The translations under genes and the position numbers were made by a program. Shown piece after piece: positions 17,759-26,925 of a stretch of 33,407 bases of DNA. The notes beneath the pieces are model-generated. The model was given only the letters and a program-made list of their open reading frames with translations. It did no database searches and was not told the DNA's origin. Numbering within the stretch: position 1 is the first letter of the stretch; the number at the start of each line of letters is the position of its first letter. Origin of the DNA: Asterionellopsis glacialis. Lineage: Eukaryota; Bacillariophyta; Plagiogrammaphyceae; Rhaphoneidales; Asterionellopsidaceae. Location: assembly GCA_014885115.2 (NCBI GenBank), contig WKLE02001284.1, forward strand, positions 1 through 33,407. The letters are read 5' to 3'.

Positions 17759-20215
17759 ATGGCAAAATTGGCATCTACCTCTGGCGATCAGGATGCTTTG
17801 TTGCTTTCATCACTCCAGGTAGCATCGCAGTCATGGGTATCGTTTGATTGGAACAGCCGGAGAGACCAATGGGAAAAGACATTGTTACAAACAAAGGAAA
17901 GCCGTGAACAATCGCTGTCTGCAAGGAAACAGCTTGGAGAAACAACCAAGCAATTTAAGCGTTCTGTGAAAAATACAGAGCAAGCCTCTACTGCATTGTC
18001 GCAAAATACTTCGTCTCAGGATCATGTTCAAAGTACCATCAAGGCCATGGATGTGTTGGCGAAAGAGTGCCGTAAAACAGTCAAAGCATACCAGGAAGAA
18101 ATTGATAATTTGACCAGACGATGCAAATCCAGTGAAACAGCCTTTTCGGGACTTCATTCATCTCTACAAGATCTACCGGATCCAGCATCTATGATAGGAA
18201 CAGCTATGGATCAAATTCATGGCCAACAAAATCAAATTTCACAGCTTCTACGTACGGTGGATGATGTGAATGGTGAAATGAAATCTTTGGAAAGCAGAAT
18301 GGCACAACAAGCGGATGTTTTCCAAAAAGAAATCACCCAGCTCAAGGCTGCCGCTAAGAAGGCCCCTGATAGTGGCAGTGGTGTGAATAAGGCGGAACGA
18401 GAGGAATTAATACAGTTGCGTCGGGAAGTGGCCGAATATGAAGTTGAATTCCGTGGATTAAAGAATCAAGATATCACGATTCGGAAACTCGAGGCAAAGA
18501 TTGCTGACCTCCAGAGTAGTGGAGAAGAACAACTCCAACAAGAACTGAAAAAGGCGCAAGAAGAACTAGCTGAAACAGAAGGACGCCGAGCGGCTGATGC
18601 CTTGGAACGCGAGGCTGCCATGGAACGGAAAGTGCAAAGTTTAGAACTCGAGCTCAAGGCTGAACGAGCAGGCCGGGAAGCGACGCAATCCTCTCTTCTT
18701 GATGCCGATGAAGGTGCTGGAGAGCGAGAGGCAGCTTGGGAAGCTCAAAGACTTATTTTAGTTGACGATGCATCACGCCTTCGTGAATCACTTCACGAAG
18801 CTGTTCGTGAACGCGATAACTTGCGTTTACAGGTTGCAGCTTTGGGTGAAGGTTCTTCCAGGGCACGTTCATCTTCGGCACCGAATTCTGGAGGCATCAC
18901 GATGGCTGATATGATGCTAGAGAGAAAGGCCTATGAAGCCGAAGTTAGTGAGCTCTCGCACACAGCAAATTCTCTGCGTGAAGAGCTTCGATTGAAAGAA
19001 GATGTGCTCATGGAAGAAAGACAGATGATGCAAGAAACTATTGACAAACTAGAGCACGAGAAGGTGATGCTCTCTTCCTCTGTTGCATCTCTCGAGACAC
19101 AGGTGGCATCGGCACCTTCTCAAATTGTTGTAGAAAACATGAAAAGAGAGCTTCGCATCTTGAAACGATTGGAGTACAATGCGGATGATGTAGATGCGGA
19201 AAAAGACCCTGAAATGACAACTAGTGGAGAAGAGAGTGACCTCGAGTCTGTTCTTGTTGCGAAAATGCGCCGACTTGAATCCGATATTGTTAAAGAAAGA
19301 ACACAAAAACTAGAATTTACAAAGGAACTGGAAGATATGCAAAGTCGATTAGACGCTGCAGAAACTGCTAAGGGAGAAGCAGATAACCTAGTTGCGAAAC
19401 TCGAAGCTGATCTCGAAAAGGCTATCGCCACACCGATTTCGACTAGCGCCGAGAAAAAGAGGGGAACTTCAGAATTTGTGCCAACTGCTGAAGACCCAGC
19501 AACATTGCAGCATATATTGGACCCAGATGCTCCACCGCCCTCTGGTGGTGTACCTCCTCCTCCTAAGGTGCCTCTTGCAACTAGCAAGGCTGTAGCTGAG
19601 AAGGCAAGTGACGATCATTCTGTTGCTACAATCGTAATGGCACAACGTGATAGGCTCAGAGCTAGGTGTGAGGCGCTTGAAGCAGAGCGTGACAGCTTCA
19701 AAAGAGAATTGCAGGTTCAAGTTTGCGCATCTGAGTCACTCAAGTCTGATAATACAAAGCTTTACGAAAAGGTCAGGTACCTTCAAAACTTTGGTTCCAA
19801 GTCAGGTCCCGGAGGCCGCGCGAACAGTAACCTTTCCGACCGTGACCTAGATCTCGAAGCACTGGAACAGCGCTACGAAGCCTCGGTTGATCCCTTCAAA
19901 CAATTCAGTCGAGCTGAACGACAACGTAAAATGAGGGAAATGTCTCCAGTGGAAAGAACCGTCTTCATTGTGGCTAGGACGGTGTTAGGGAGCAAGGAAA
20001 TGCGTACTGGTCTTTTCTTCTACGTGGTAGGACTACATCTACTTGTATTCGTTACTACGTATCATTGGTCGCACTCTGGTTGTGAAACGTATCAAGATAA
20101 AGATCATCTTGCGCATTTGCCTCCCGCTCTCCCGGAGACTGTTCAACAGGCTTCAAAAGCTGTTGCCGATGCTGCTGCCAGTACCGATGCTGCTGCCAGT
20201 AAGAGTGTAAATTAG
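17759..20215 (+). CDS. CASP-type golgin (Golgi coiled-coil, C-terminal membrane anchor)
   Basis: 818 aa from a true ATG. The N terminus has the CASP-family look (SLQVASQSWVSFDWNSRRDQ). Residues ~25-620 are mostly heptad-rich coiled coil. The conserved CASP C-terminal domain spans about 620-770: TIVMAQRDRLRARCEAL, LKSDNTKLYEKVRYLQNFG, RYEASVDPFKQFSRAERQRK and SPVERTVFIVARTVLGSKEMR. It ends in one TM helix, TGLFFYVVGLHLLVFVTTYH (~750-770), and a 48-residue lumenal tail. CASP is a tail-anchored Golgi tether for retrograde transport. A Pro-rich PPPSGGVPPPPK break lies at ~590-600. The tail carries a small 18-bp tandem duplication (DAAAST/DAAASK). It is convergent with the prolyl hydroxylase gene. 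Identification is very secure. Confidence 0.93.
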   Translation: MAKLASTSGDQDALLLSSLQVASQSWVSFDWNSRRDQWEKTLLQTKESREQSLSARKQLGETTKQFKRSVKNTEQASTALSQNTSSQDHVQSTIKAMDVLAKECRKTVKAYQEEIDNLTRRCKSSETAFSGLHSSLQDLPDPASMIGTAMDQIHGQQNQISQLLRTVDDVNGEMKSLESRMAQQADVFQKEITQLKAAAKKAPDSGSGVNKAEREELIQLRREVAEYEVEFRGLKNQDITIRKLEAKIADLQSSGEEQLQQELKKAQEELAETEGRRAADALEREAAMERKVQSLELELKAERAGREATQSSLLDADEGAGEREAAWEAQRLILVDDASRLRESLHEAVRERDNLRLQVAALGEGSSRARSSSAPNSGGITMADMMLERKAYEAEVSELSHTANSLREELRLKEDVLMEERQMMQETIDKLEHEKVMLSSSVASLETQVASAPSQIVVENMKRELRILKRLEYNADDVDAEKDPEMTTSGEESDLESVLVAKMRRLESDIVKERTQKLEFTKELEDMQSRLDAAETAKGEADNLVAKLEADLEKAIATPISTSAEKKRGTSEFVPTAEDPATLQHILDPDAPPPSGGVPPPPKVPLATSKAVAEKASDDHSVATIVMAQRDRLRARCEALEAERDSFKRELQVQVCASESLKSDNTKLYEKVRYLQNFGSKSGPGGRANSNLSDRDLDLEALEQRYEASVDPFKQFSRAERQRKMREMSPVERTVFIVARTVLGSKEMRTGLFFYVVGLHLLVFVTTYHWSHSGCETYQDKDHLAHLPPALPETVQQASKAVADAAASTDAAASKSVN

Positions 20216-20491
20216 ATTGAAGATACGTGTAGCTTTGATGTATGAGAGTAATTTTCCTTTTGACTGCGGCTCCTCGCAGAGCTGTACATCTTAAACCTGA
20301 TTTATAAAATTCGTGCTAAATTTTACTTGTACTCACTAAAGCGATAATTGAAGAGTTTTCACAGAGACACATGATTTGTTTTAGTACAGTAATCCTGCTT
20401 AGAATAATGTCTACAAAAATCCACATGAATAATGGTGAATACAGACAGTTCTTCTCATCTTGCAGTTTTTGGAAACATTTTTGCATTTGTT

Positions 20492-22203
20492 TTAACTTCT
20501 TTCACCATAGATTGGATCCCAGACCCAAAGATTGATCAACCATTTTTCACCATCTACTATTGGTAATGCTGCGTGCTGAGACAAATCATCCATATTACCA
20601 TCAGGAAGTTGTGAATAAAATAATACAGCCTTACCAATTTTGGGAGTTACTTTTAGTGCTTGGAATGTTTCTGCGTTAACCCATCTCGGGAAAGATGTTT
20701 CACCTCCCTCCATTCCTTCATTCAAGTATAACAAAAGAGTTGCAAATCTAGCAGGTTGTTTTGTTGCCTTGGGATGAGAGTAACCGAAATCCTTTTGTAT
20801 AAAGACAGTGCACATCATAGAAGCAGATCAAATCAACAAACAAATTTTGTGTGAGAATAGGCAAACATTTGAAACTTTATTGATCTAACATAACTTTCCA
20901 CGAATTGTTTTGTTTGTAGTGCTAGTACAATATAAACCTCTTTTGTTTTACTTACATGATGTGCCGTGTATTCTTGTGCAACATCGTAATGGACTAATTG
21001 AAGAGATTCTGATATGGTTCTATGATTGTTATCCACAAAATCAGGTGATTCTTCGGGACTACGTTGTCTAAACAAGGATTCATCAATCCTCATGAGGTCG
21101 GCAGCACGACGGTATATAGTATCAATGACAGGACTTTTTTCACGTGTTACCCATGAATTTTTAGATGTTCGTACTTTTAAATCGTTCTTCTCATCATGTG
21201 CATCATTTTCAACACCTACCAAGGATTTTGATAGTTTGACTTGTCCAGCAAGGTCTAATATATGTTCAACTTCGGTTTCACTTAAGAAATTCTGAATTTC
21301 AAAGGCACGTGGTGCACATGAAATAACCTTCATGGTCATATTCATGAAAGTTTCATCAGATCTGTATTCTGCCAATGGTCGTGGTTGATCAATCTTTAGT
21401 TTCCGTGCCTTGCCGCTTTCTTTAATCGGCATGGACAGTTCGGAAGGTAGATGTTTGACAAAATGAGTTTCTCGCGTCGTGACCCAGTGTTCTTGACCAA
21501 AGTAATCAGCTCTCCACATGTAATGATGTGGAGGACTTCGAGCATAATTTACCAAATACGATCGTCCTGTCACGTTTTTATACACATCATTAAACAAGAT
21601 TGTTCGTTTTAAGATATCATACATTTCTCGTTGATTTTTATCAAGTACTTTGAGATTTTGTTCTGTTGCTTGTGGATTTCCCTGTACTTCGAAGGGATCA
21701 TAGACATAAATGTTATCTGTGGACTCAGATCCTATAATGAAACGATGAACAATGGCTTTGGGATTATTCTGATGAGCCAAAAAAAAACGATGAGATGGAA
21801 AGGATGCAGTCCCTGCCGTTGAAAAGGGTGGTGAATTCCACATTTTAGTTGGATGAGGATGACCTTCGTATGATTCCCAATATATATCATACGAATTAGG
21901 ACTCATATTAATAAACTTGGCAGCCATACCATTAAATTTCGGTACAACAGGTGTGTGAGCGGGTAGTTCGTTCTCATTGACATTATAAAATGAAGTCACA
22001 TCTGGTTGAACATAGACCATACGAGTTTCTTCACCTAATCCAACATCATACTTAATTTCAACCAGTGCAGGATCAGGTTCTTCTGTATCGGCTGAACATC
22101 GAAGTGTTGTAGTATCGTCGGCATGACACAAATCGACAGAACATAATGCCCAGAAGGACAAGCCTAACAGTACTGTAAGCGGAAGAGAAAAACGGGGGAT
22201 CAT
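20492..22203 (-). CDS. Secretory prolyl 4-hydroxylase with N-terminal VHL-beta-like domain, two exons
   Basis: Exons 20956-22203 and 20492-20791 join in phase 0 over a 164-bp intron (donor CATCAT|GTAAGT, acceptor ACAAAAG|GAT) to give 515 aa. The join completes the iron site YTAHHD. A signal peptide comes first (MIPRFSLPLTVLLGLSFWAL). The 2OG/Fe(II) P4H domain fills about 310-515: ligands His415, Asp417 and His489, 2-oxoglutarate Lys499, with LLYLNEGMEGGETSFP and QHAALPIVDGEKW. P4Hs of this type hydroxylate proline in the ER/Golgi. Residues ~95-145 match the VHL beta-domain in spacing: FINMSP, W109, EGHPHP, then SFPSHRF, so the VHL hydroxyproline-pocket positions Trp88, Ser111 and His115 are kept (W109, S134, H138), Trp117 is Phe and Tyr98 is Thr. 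This suggests a substrate-reading module attached to the enzyme (inference). The start is the first ATG; the upstream frame begins with TTG. Divergent from the amine oxidase gene. Confidence 0.9.
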
Positions 22204-22664
22204 CGTCGCTACCGGTAAATGGTGCAGAGACAATTGCGAACGACGACAACAAAAACACTGCGGGTTCGTCCCAGATCATAGATCTTCATAAGTATAATAG
22301 TTTCAAATATCCTCGCTCAGACCAAGACACTTACTCCTATTATTTATTTTTAAATCCAGTACTGGTACTCTACGGTAGAGGACCCTAGAGAGAGTCCTAT
22401 GTACAGGTATATATTCATACTGCGTGTTGCATCCTTTCGTATTTTCACAGCAATGCTTGCGTCATCTGTCATCTGGTTATGATGTGAGAGGCGCTACTCT
22501 GTGTGCGCGATTTTTCACCAGAACAAAATGTCTTTCAAAAAACAAAAGTGATTGCGCTTGTTGAGTGAGAGACCTCTCGTTTCTTCCAACAGACAGACAG
22601 TCATCACCACTAGTCATAAAATTCGAAATTGTCACACATGTGTCTTTACATGTAAACATAAATT
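22204..22664. promoter_or_regulatory. Divergent promoter between prolyl hydroxylase and amine oxidase genes
   Basis: 461-bp gap from which both genes are read outward. At 22361-22412 it carries the palindromic cluster ACTGGTACTCTACGGTAGAG, GACCCTAGAGAGAGTCC and TATGTACAGGTATATAT, about 160-210 bp from the hydroxylase ATG and 250-305 bp from the first ATG of the oxidase frame. No gene or RNA seen. Confidence 0.6.
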
Positions 22665-25196
22665 ATGTATTTGGGCTGGTGTTTAGTAAAACTTTTGAAG
22701 CTTTCTTTTTGTTGTTGTTGTTGTCGTCGTCGTCGTTGTTGCCGTAATCATGATGCTATTGTTCTGTCCTGCATGATTTTGATTTTTTTGGGTGCTTGTT
22801 CGCAAGCGAGCGACGCGAAATATGCACCTCTGTCTAACCGCCGCCCGCCTGTAAGTACATTTCTCACTCCAACATCAACAACTATCGGCGGAGCATGGTA
22901 CATCAACAAAAAAGAGAAACACACTACTCGTACTGTAGCAAGCACAAACAAATCAGCAAAGCACCATCATCAACTCTACCAATCCTACACCAATTTTTTG
23001 ATATTTCATCGTGGTAGAAGAAGTAATCCCAGTAACGACAGGCGTTTTAGTAGGGCTCTCAATGAGAATAGCCACAACACGTACGATTATTTTACAACTT
23101 CTTCCCAAAAACATCATTTTTTTCGACTGAAAATGGCAGCAACATCCGAAAACGAAAGTCTGAATTGTGAACATGACACTGGTGCACCTGCGAATCATGA
23201 CCAACATGAAATAAACAAAAGCAACAACAATGAAGAAATCCAACATTATGACTTGGCGATTATTGGTGCTGGTGCTTCTGGACTAATGTGTGCTCATCAT
23301 CTAATGAAACATTACAACAAAACGACGACCAAAAGGAATGCTCGTGGTGATAATGGCAAACAATCATCGTCATCCACGTCGTCGTCTCCTCCTTCCATGA
23401 TAATTTTAGAAGCTCGAAATCGTATAGGCGGACGAATTGATTCTGAAACAATAAATGTACGTAATGTAACAGGTGAAACAGTTCAACTAGTTCGAGACAA
23501 TGGTGCTGCATGGGTTCATGGTATAGGAAGTGATTGGATAGAAGAAGTTCAACCACCTTCCTCAATGGCGATGACAGAAGATGACAATGGTGATGATATC
23601 AATAATAGAAGACAAGAAAGAACAAACACAACATATGAGAATGAACTGCCAGAGGAGGATCAGTCACCGTCATCGTCGTCATCGGCAACAGAAGAAAATC
23701 CCATGATGCCATTGTTGGAACAAGTAGTACCATCACCAAATGAGCATGTGCAATCACTTTTAAATCCAATATTTCCACAAGGGAATCCATGGATGCGTCC
23801 ACAACATGTACTTTATCAAGGAAATAATGTTGCCTTTTATGTGGCGGGGACTTACTTAGAATATAGAAAAAATAACAAACATGCCATTGTTATACAAAAA
23901 TCTCTTGATCGACATTATCAAATCATGAAGAATGTATCAAAAATAGGAAATGATATGTTCAATTCGGGAGATGGAATAGATACAGTCAATACAAGTCTTC
24001 AACAAACAATTGACAAATTATCATTGTTGAATGAAAAACCCAACATCACAAATAAGAATGTACGTTACGACGACAACGATAGCGATGATGACAAAGCTTC
24101 TCTATCCGATGAAAACAATGAAGAAGCCATGATTGAAGCATTAACACCATTTTATCGATATTTAATAGAAAATTGGAATGCTGCCTCTTCATCCCAATTA
24201 CAACTTTCGGAGTTCATCCATGATGATGATGGGAATATTAGTGATAATGACGATGATTGTGTCCTATTCACAGATCAAGACTACTGTTCCGAAGGTGACT
24301 TTTATGGACCTCATTGTACTGTCCGAAATGGTATGAAAACTCTGCTAAATCCATTGTTAAAAGATGGTGTTTCCGAATGTATCAAACTAAACCAAGAAGT
24401 ACGAAATTTGACTCTGTTGCAATCAAAAAAGAATGGTAACGACGATATTGGTGATGATGACGACAATAACGACAGTGCTGTGGTGTTGCAATGTAAGGCA
24501 GGTCTACATATTTCTGCTGATGTCTGTGTAGTTACTCTTCCATTGGGATGTCTTCAAGAAAGTATTCGTAACAACGACAAACCCTTTTTCCAACCTCCTT
24601 TATCGGATGAAAAACAAGAAGCTATCTGCGCACACCGAATGGGGATTTATAAAAAAGTCTTTCTGACATTTGACCGTGTTTTTTGGTCAACAGATGAATC
24701 TATGATTGGTATGATACGTTGTGTAAGAGACAGCAAGCATTCTAACGATGACCATGACAATGATACTTCCATGCCTACCCAGAATACGCTTGGAAATTAT
24801 CTCGTGTTTTACAATTGTTGGGCAAAAGATGGATTACCCTGCATTGAAACTGTTTTATGCGCCAACAAATGGGCAGTAAACCGGAGTGACAAAGAGATAC
24901 GTGATGCAGTTCTAGATTTTATGCAAGATTCTATGGGACAAGGTTTTCATATTAAAGAATGGTTTGTGGATTGTCACATTACTCGATGGGAGGAGGATAG
25001 ATTTAGTGGATGGGGTGCTTATTCATCGTATGGTCTAGGGACTCTCGAACGCCACACAGATGCATTGAAAAGCCCGGAGTGGAATTCGAAACTGCTCTTT
25101 TGTGGAGAAGCAACTATTTCTGAACATGAAGGAAGTGTTCATGCTGCATTAATGAGTGGAGTTCGGGCAGCAAGAGAAGTCATTCAGATGAATTGA
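22665..25196 (+). CDS. FAD-dependent amine/polyamine oxidase (LSD1/PAO family)
   Basis: 843 aa in one frame. FAD-binding motif DLAIIGAGASGLMCA (GxGxxG at 201-206), then IILEARNRIGGRID and NGAAWVHG; the Lys of LSD1/PAO enzymes is kept in GIYKKVFLTFDRVFW. The C-terminal FAD signature reads LLFCGEATISEHEGSVHAAL. These enzymes oxidise polyamines, or methyl-lysine in LSD1; no histone-binding SWIRM or tower domain is seen, so polyamine oxidation is more likely. Several long acidic low-complexity insertions (Asp/Asn/Ser) enlarge it beyond the usual ~500 aa. The start is uncertain: from 22665 the frame passes through a GTT/GTC microsatellite coding Cys and Arg runs. ATGs at 22773 (MILIFLGACSQASD, signal-like) and 23133 (just before the catalytic domain) are alternatives. 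Location is therefore unclear. Confidence 0.85.
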   Translation: MYLGWCLVKLLKLSFCCCCCRRRRCCRNHDAIVLSCMILIFLGACSQASDAKYAPLSNRRPPVSTFLTPTSTTIGGAWYINKKEKHTTRTVASTNKSAKHHHQLYQSYTNFLIFHRGRRSNPSNDRRFSRALNENSHNTYDYFTTSSQKHHFFRLKMAATSENESLNCEHDTGAPANHDQHEINKSNNNEEIQHYDLAIIGAGASGLMCAHHLMKHYNKTTTKRNARGDNGKQSSSSTSSSPPSMIILEARNRIGGRIDSETINVRNVTGETVQLVRDNGAAWVHGIGSDWIEEVQPPSSMAMTEDDNGDDINNRRQERTNTTYENELPEEDQSPSSSSSATEENPMMPLLEQVVPSPNEHVQSLLNPIFPQGNPWMRPQHVLYQGNNVAFYVAGTYLEYRKNNKHAIVIQKSLDRHYQIMKNVSKIGNDMFNSGDGIDTVNTSLQQTIDKLSLLNEKPNITNKNVRYDDNDSDDDKASLSDENNEEAMIEALTPFYRYLIENWNAASSSQLQLSEFIHDDDGNISDNDDDCVLFTDQDYCSEGDFYGPHCTVRNGMKTLLNPLLKDGVSECIKLNQEVRNLTLLQSKKNGNDDIGDDDDNNDSAVVLQCKAGLHISADVCVVTLPLGCLQESIRNNDKPFFQPPLSDEKQEAICAHRMGIYKKVFLTFDRVFWSTDESMIGMIRCVRDSKHSNDDHDNDTSMPTQNTLGNYLVFYNCWAKDGLPCIETVLCANKWAVNRSDKEIRDAVLDFMQDSMGQGFHIKEWFVDCHITRWEEDRFSGWGAYSSYGLGTLERHTDALKSPEWNSKLLFCGEATISEHEGSVHAALMSGVRAAREVIQMN
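22711..22743 (+). repeat. GTT/GTC trinucleotide microsatellite
   Basis: A run of GTT then GTC then GTT units at the 5' end of the amine oxidase frame. If translated it gives Cys and Arg homopolymers, which makes a start downstream of it more likely. Confidence 0.75.
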
Positions 25197-25342
25197 TCTA
25201 AAAATAAGTTATAGCTAATTCAAGGAAAAATCTTATCAATTATCATGAATTGTGGAATTCATTTTATTGCTCGATACCAATCAATTGAATTATAGTGGTG
25301 TGCAATCAAGGGATGTGTTCACTTCGTTTTCAAACTGCAGTA

Positions 25343-26542
25343 TCATATCAGCCCGATTACGTAATGCAGCAGGGGTATAATGGGGCTAAATAATATTGAT
25401 TTCTGATACCTCAGAGTTCCCACGCTGCTAGATCTATCATTTTTTTCGTCGCTTTGTAGTTTCGAACCCTTGTAGGATATAGTGTTCTGCGTCGTTCCAT
25501 TTCCTTCAAATATTACATGCTCTAGGTTTTCGCCTTTTCCTTCGATGGCAACGCTGGAGTTTGTAGAATTGTCGAAACTCTCATTGAAGAAATCTTTAAT
25601 TGAAGTGGTCAGATTGCTATCATTTCTATTGTTCGTTACTGCAATGGAATCATTGTTGCCAATTTCAAAATTAGCAGAAGTTGAATCTTCGATTGATTCT
25701 TCATTTTCTTTTGGCAAATTTTCAAAATATTCCATCTCAAACATTGATACCTTAGCAATTTTTTCTTTCTGTAAAATTGGTTTGTCTTCGTTGCTACCTT
25801 GAGTTTCTTCTTCGACTTGTTTGGTTTCGATATCTACTGAAACTTCGCTGGGTTCGGAATCGACTCCTTCCCGCCCATCACTTCTCTCTGCCGCGGGAGA
25901 GATTTCTAACCCTGACACATTATCAATAGGATCTACACGTGATCCATAATCCCCTCGTTCACTCCCGTTATCAAGAGGATCTATTTCTGGCTCTGCTTCT
26001 GGTTCAATTTCTATTTCTCCCTCTGGCTTTGACTCCGGTCCCAACCATTCAGGAGCTTCTCTTTCTTTTTCATACGGTAGTGGATCTACAGCGAATTCAC
26101 CTTTTTCGATCCCGGAATCCATAGTGGGAGCTACCTCAGGAAGGCTCTTTTCCTCACTGAACATTGAAATATCAACGATCTTGTCCTTTTTGTGTGTGTT
26201 AAAGGTTGTGCCTGTTTTTTCGATTTCGCTGTCAGTAATTGAGGGGTCTCTTTCTGGCTCAACATCATTGTTTTCGTTTTCTACTAAGATGTCGTCTTCA
26301 TTTGTGATTCCTAATCCAATATACTGAGGCTGGCTTTGATTTTTTGTTTCCGTATGTTCGCTTTCGGTCTCCTGGTCAAAAATGGACACGTCGGCGATTT
26401 TCTCTCTTTTATCCAGATAAAGTTGCCGATGATGAGAAATGAATCTGTTTCCTTTCAGACTAGATGCGGTTCTCCTCAAGTTTTTAGCAGCAGTCAAGCA
26501 AACCAGGAAGAAGAAATAAAGAAAGGAGGAAATTCGTTTCAT
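25343..26542 (-). CDS. Acidic secreted protein with three KIADVSMF-type repeats and GPI-like tail
   Basis: 399 aa from the first true ATG; the open frame begins at GTG six codons earlier. Signal peptide MKRISSFLYFFFLVCLTAA. The body is acidic, low-complexity and probably disordered, with runs such as PEGEIEIEPEAEPEIDP. A motif occurs three times: KREKIADVSIFDQE (45-58), KKDKIVDISMFSEE (118-131) and QKEKIAKVSMFEME (258-271). Several N-glycosylation sequons cluster towards the C terminus (NDS, NLT, NES, NST, NSS, NGT). The protein ends in a hydrophobic stretch, SILFSPIIPLLHYVIGLI, consistent with a GPI-anchor signal. No known domain. A cell-surface or frustule-associated role is a guess from the architecture. 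It is convergent with the amine oxidase gene at 146 bp. Confidence 0.72.
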   Translation of the reverse strand: MKRISSFLYFFFLVCLTAAKNLRRTASSLKGNRFISHHRQLYLDKREKIADVSIFDQETESEHTETKNQSQPQYIGLGITNEDDILVENENNDVEPERDPSITDSEIEKTGTTFNTHKKDKIVDISMFSEEKSLPEVAPTMDSGIEKGEFAVDPLPYEKEREAPEWLGPESKPEGEIEIEPEAEPEIDPLDNGSERGDYGSRVDPIDNVSGLEISPAAERSDGREGVDSEPSEVSVDIETKQVEEETQGSNEDKPILQKEKIAKVSMFEMEYFENLPKENEESIEDSTSANFEIGNNDSIAVTNNRNDSNLTTSIKDFFNESFDNSTNSSVAIEGKGENLEHVIFEGNGTTQNTISYKGSKLQSDEKNDRSSSVGTLRYQKSILFSPIIPLLHYVIGLI

Positions 26543-26644
26543 TGCGGTTATCGGCCTCACCGTCAGTGTAATGGTGATTTTCGAAATGTTGCTGGAGTAG
26601 TTTTGTGTTTTATCTACTGAGGGAATACGAATGGTCTTCTATAC

Positions 26645-26925
26645 TATCATACTGGTACTGTACATTATTGTCAACGCTTTCCGACATATAAATTTGGTCT
26701 AAACAAATAAACAACCCATAACACATAAGACTGCTCTTGGACCATCGGTTGAGCAAGGTTAGGACTAGATCTTTGTCCTAATCCTCTAATGGGACTGAAT
26801 ATGATGTCTAAGTGCATTTTGTAGTAGGATTCTTACCTGGTACCACCTATTCTTACTTCTCGTAGAACTCGTCGTGCGTTGAATGGATCTACCACGTACG
26901 AGCTCGTACAGGTACATAATAATGT
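26645..26925. repeat. Palindromic words upstream of the acidic secreted-protein gene
   Basis: Looser than the others: ATACTGGTACTGTACA (26648-26663), GGACTAGATCTTTGTCCTAA (26761-26780), TTACCTGGTACCACC (26834-26848) and the perfect 14-bp palindrome GTACGAGCTCGTAC (26896-26909) followed by AGGTACA. These lie about 105-385 bp upstream of the start codon. Confidence 0.5.

Noticed and set aside
20833..20955. Prolyl hydroxylase ending after HHVSKTKEVY in exon 1
   Set aside because: That tail is intron read-through; it would lose the iron-ligand Asp and distal His, which the spliced form restores.
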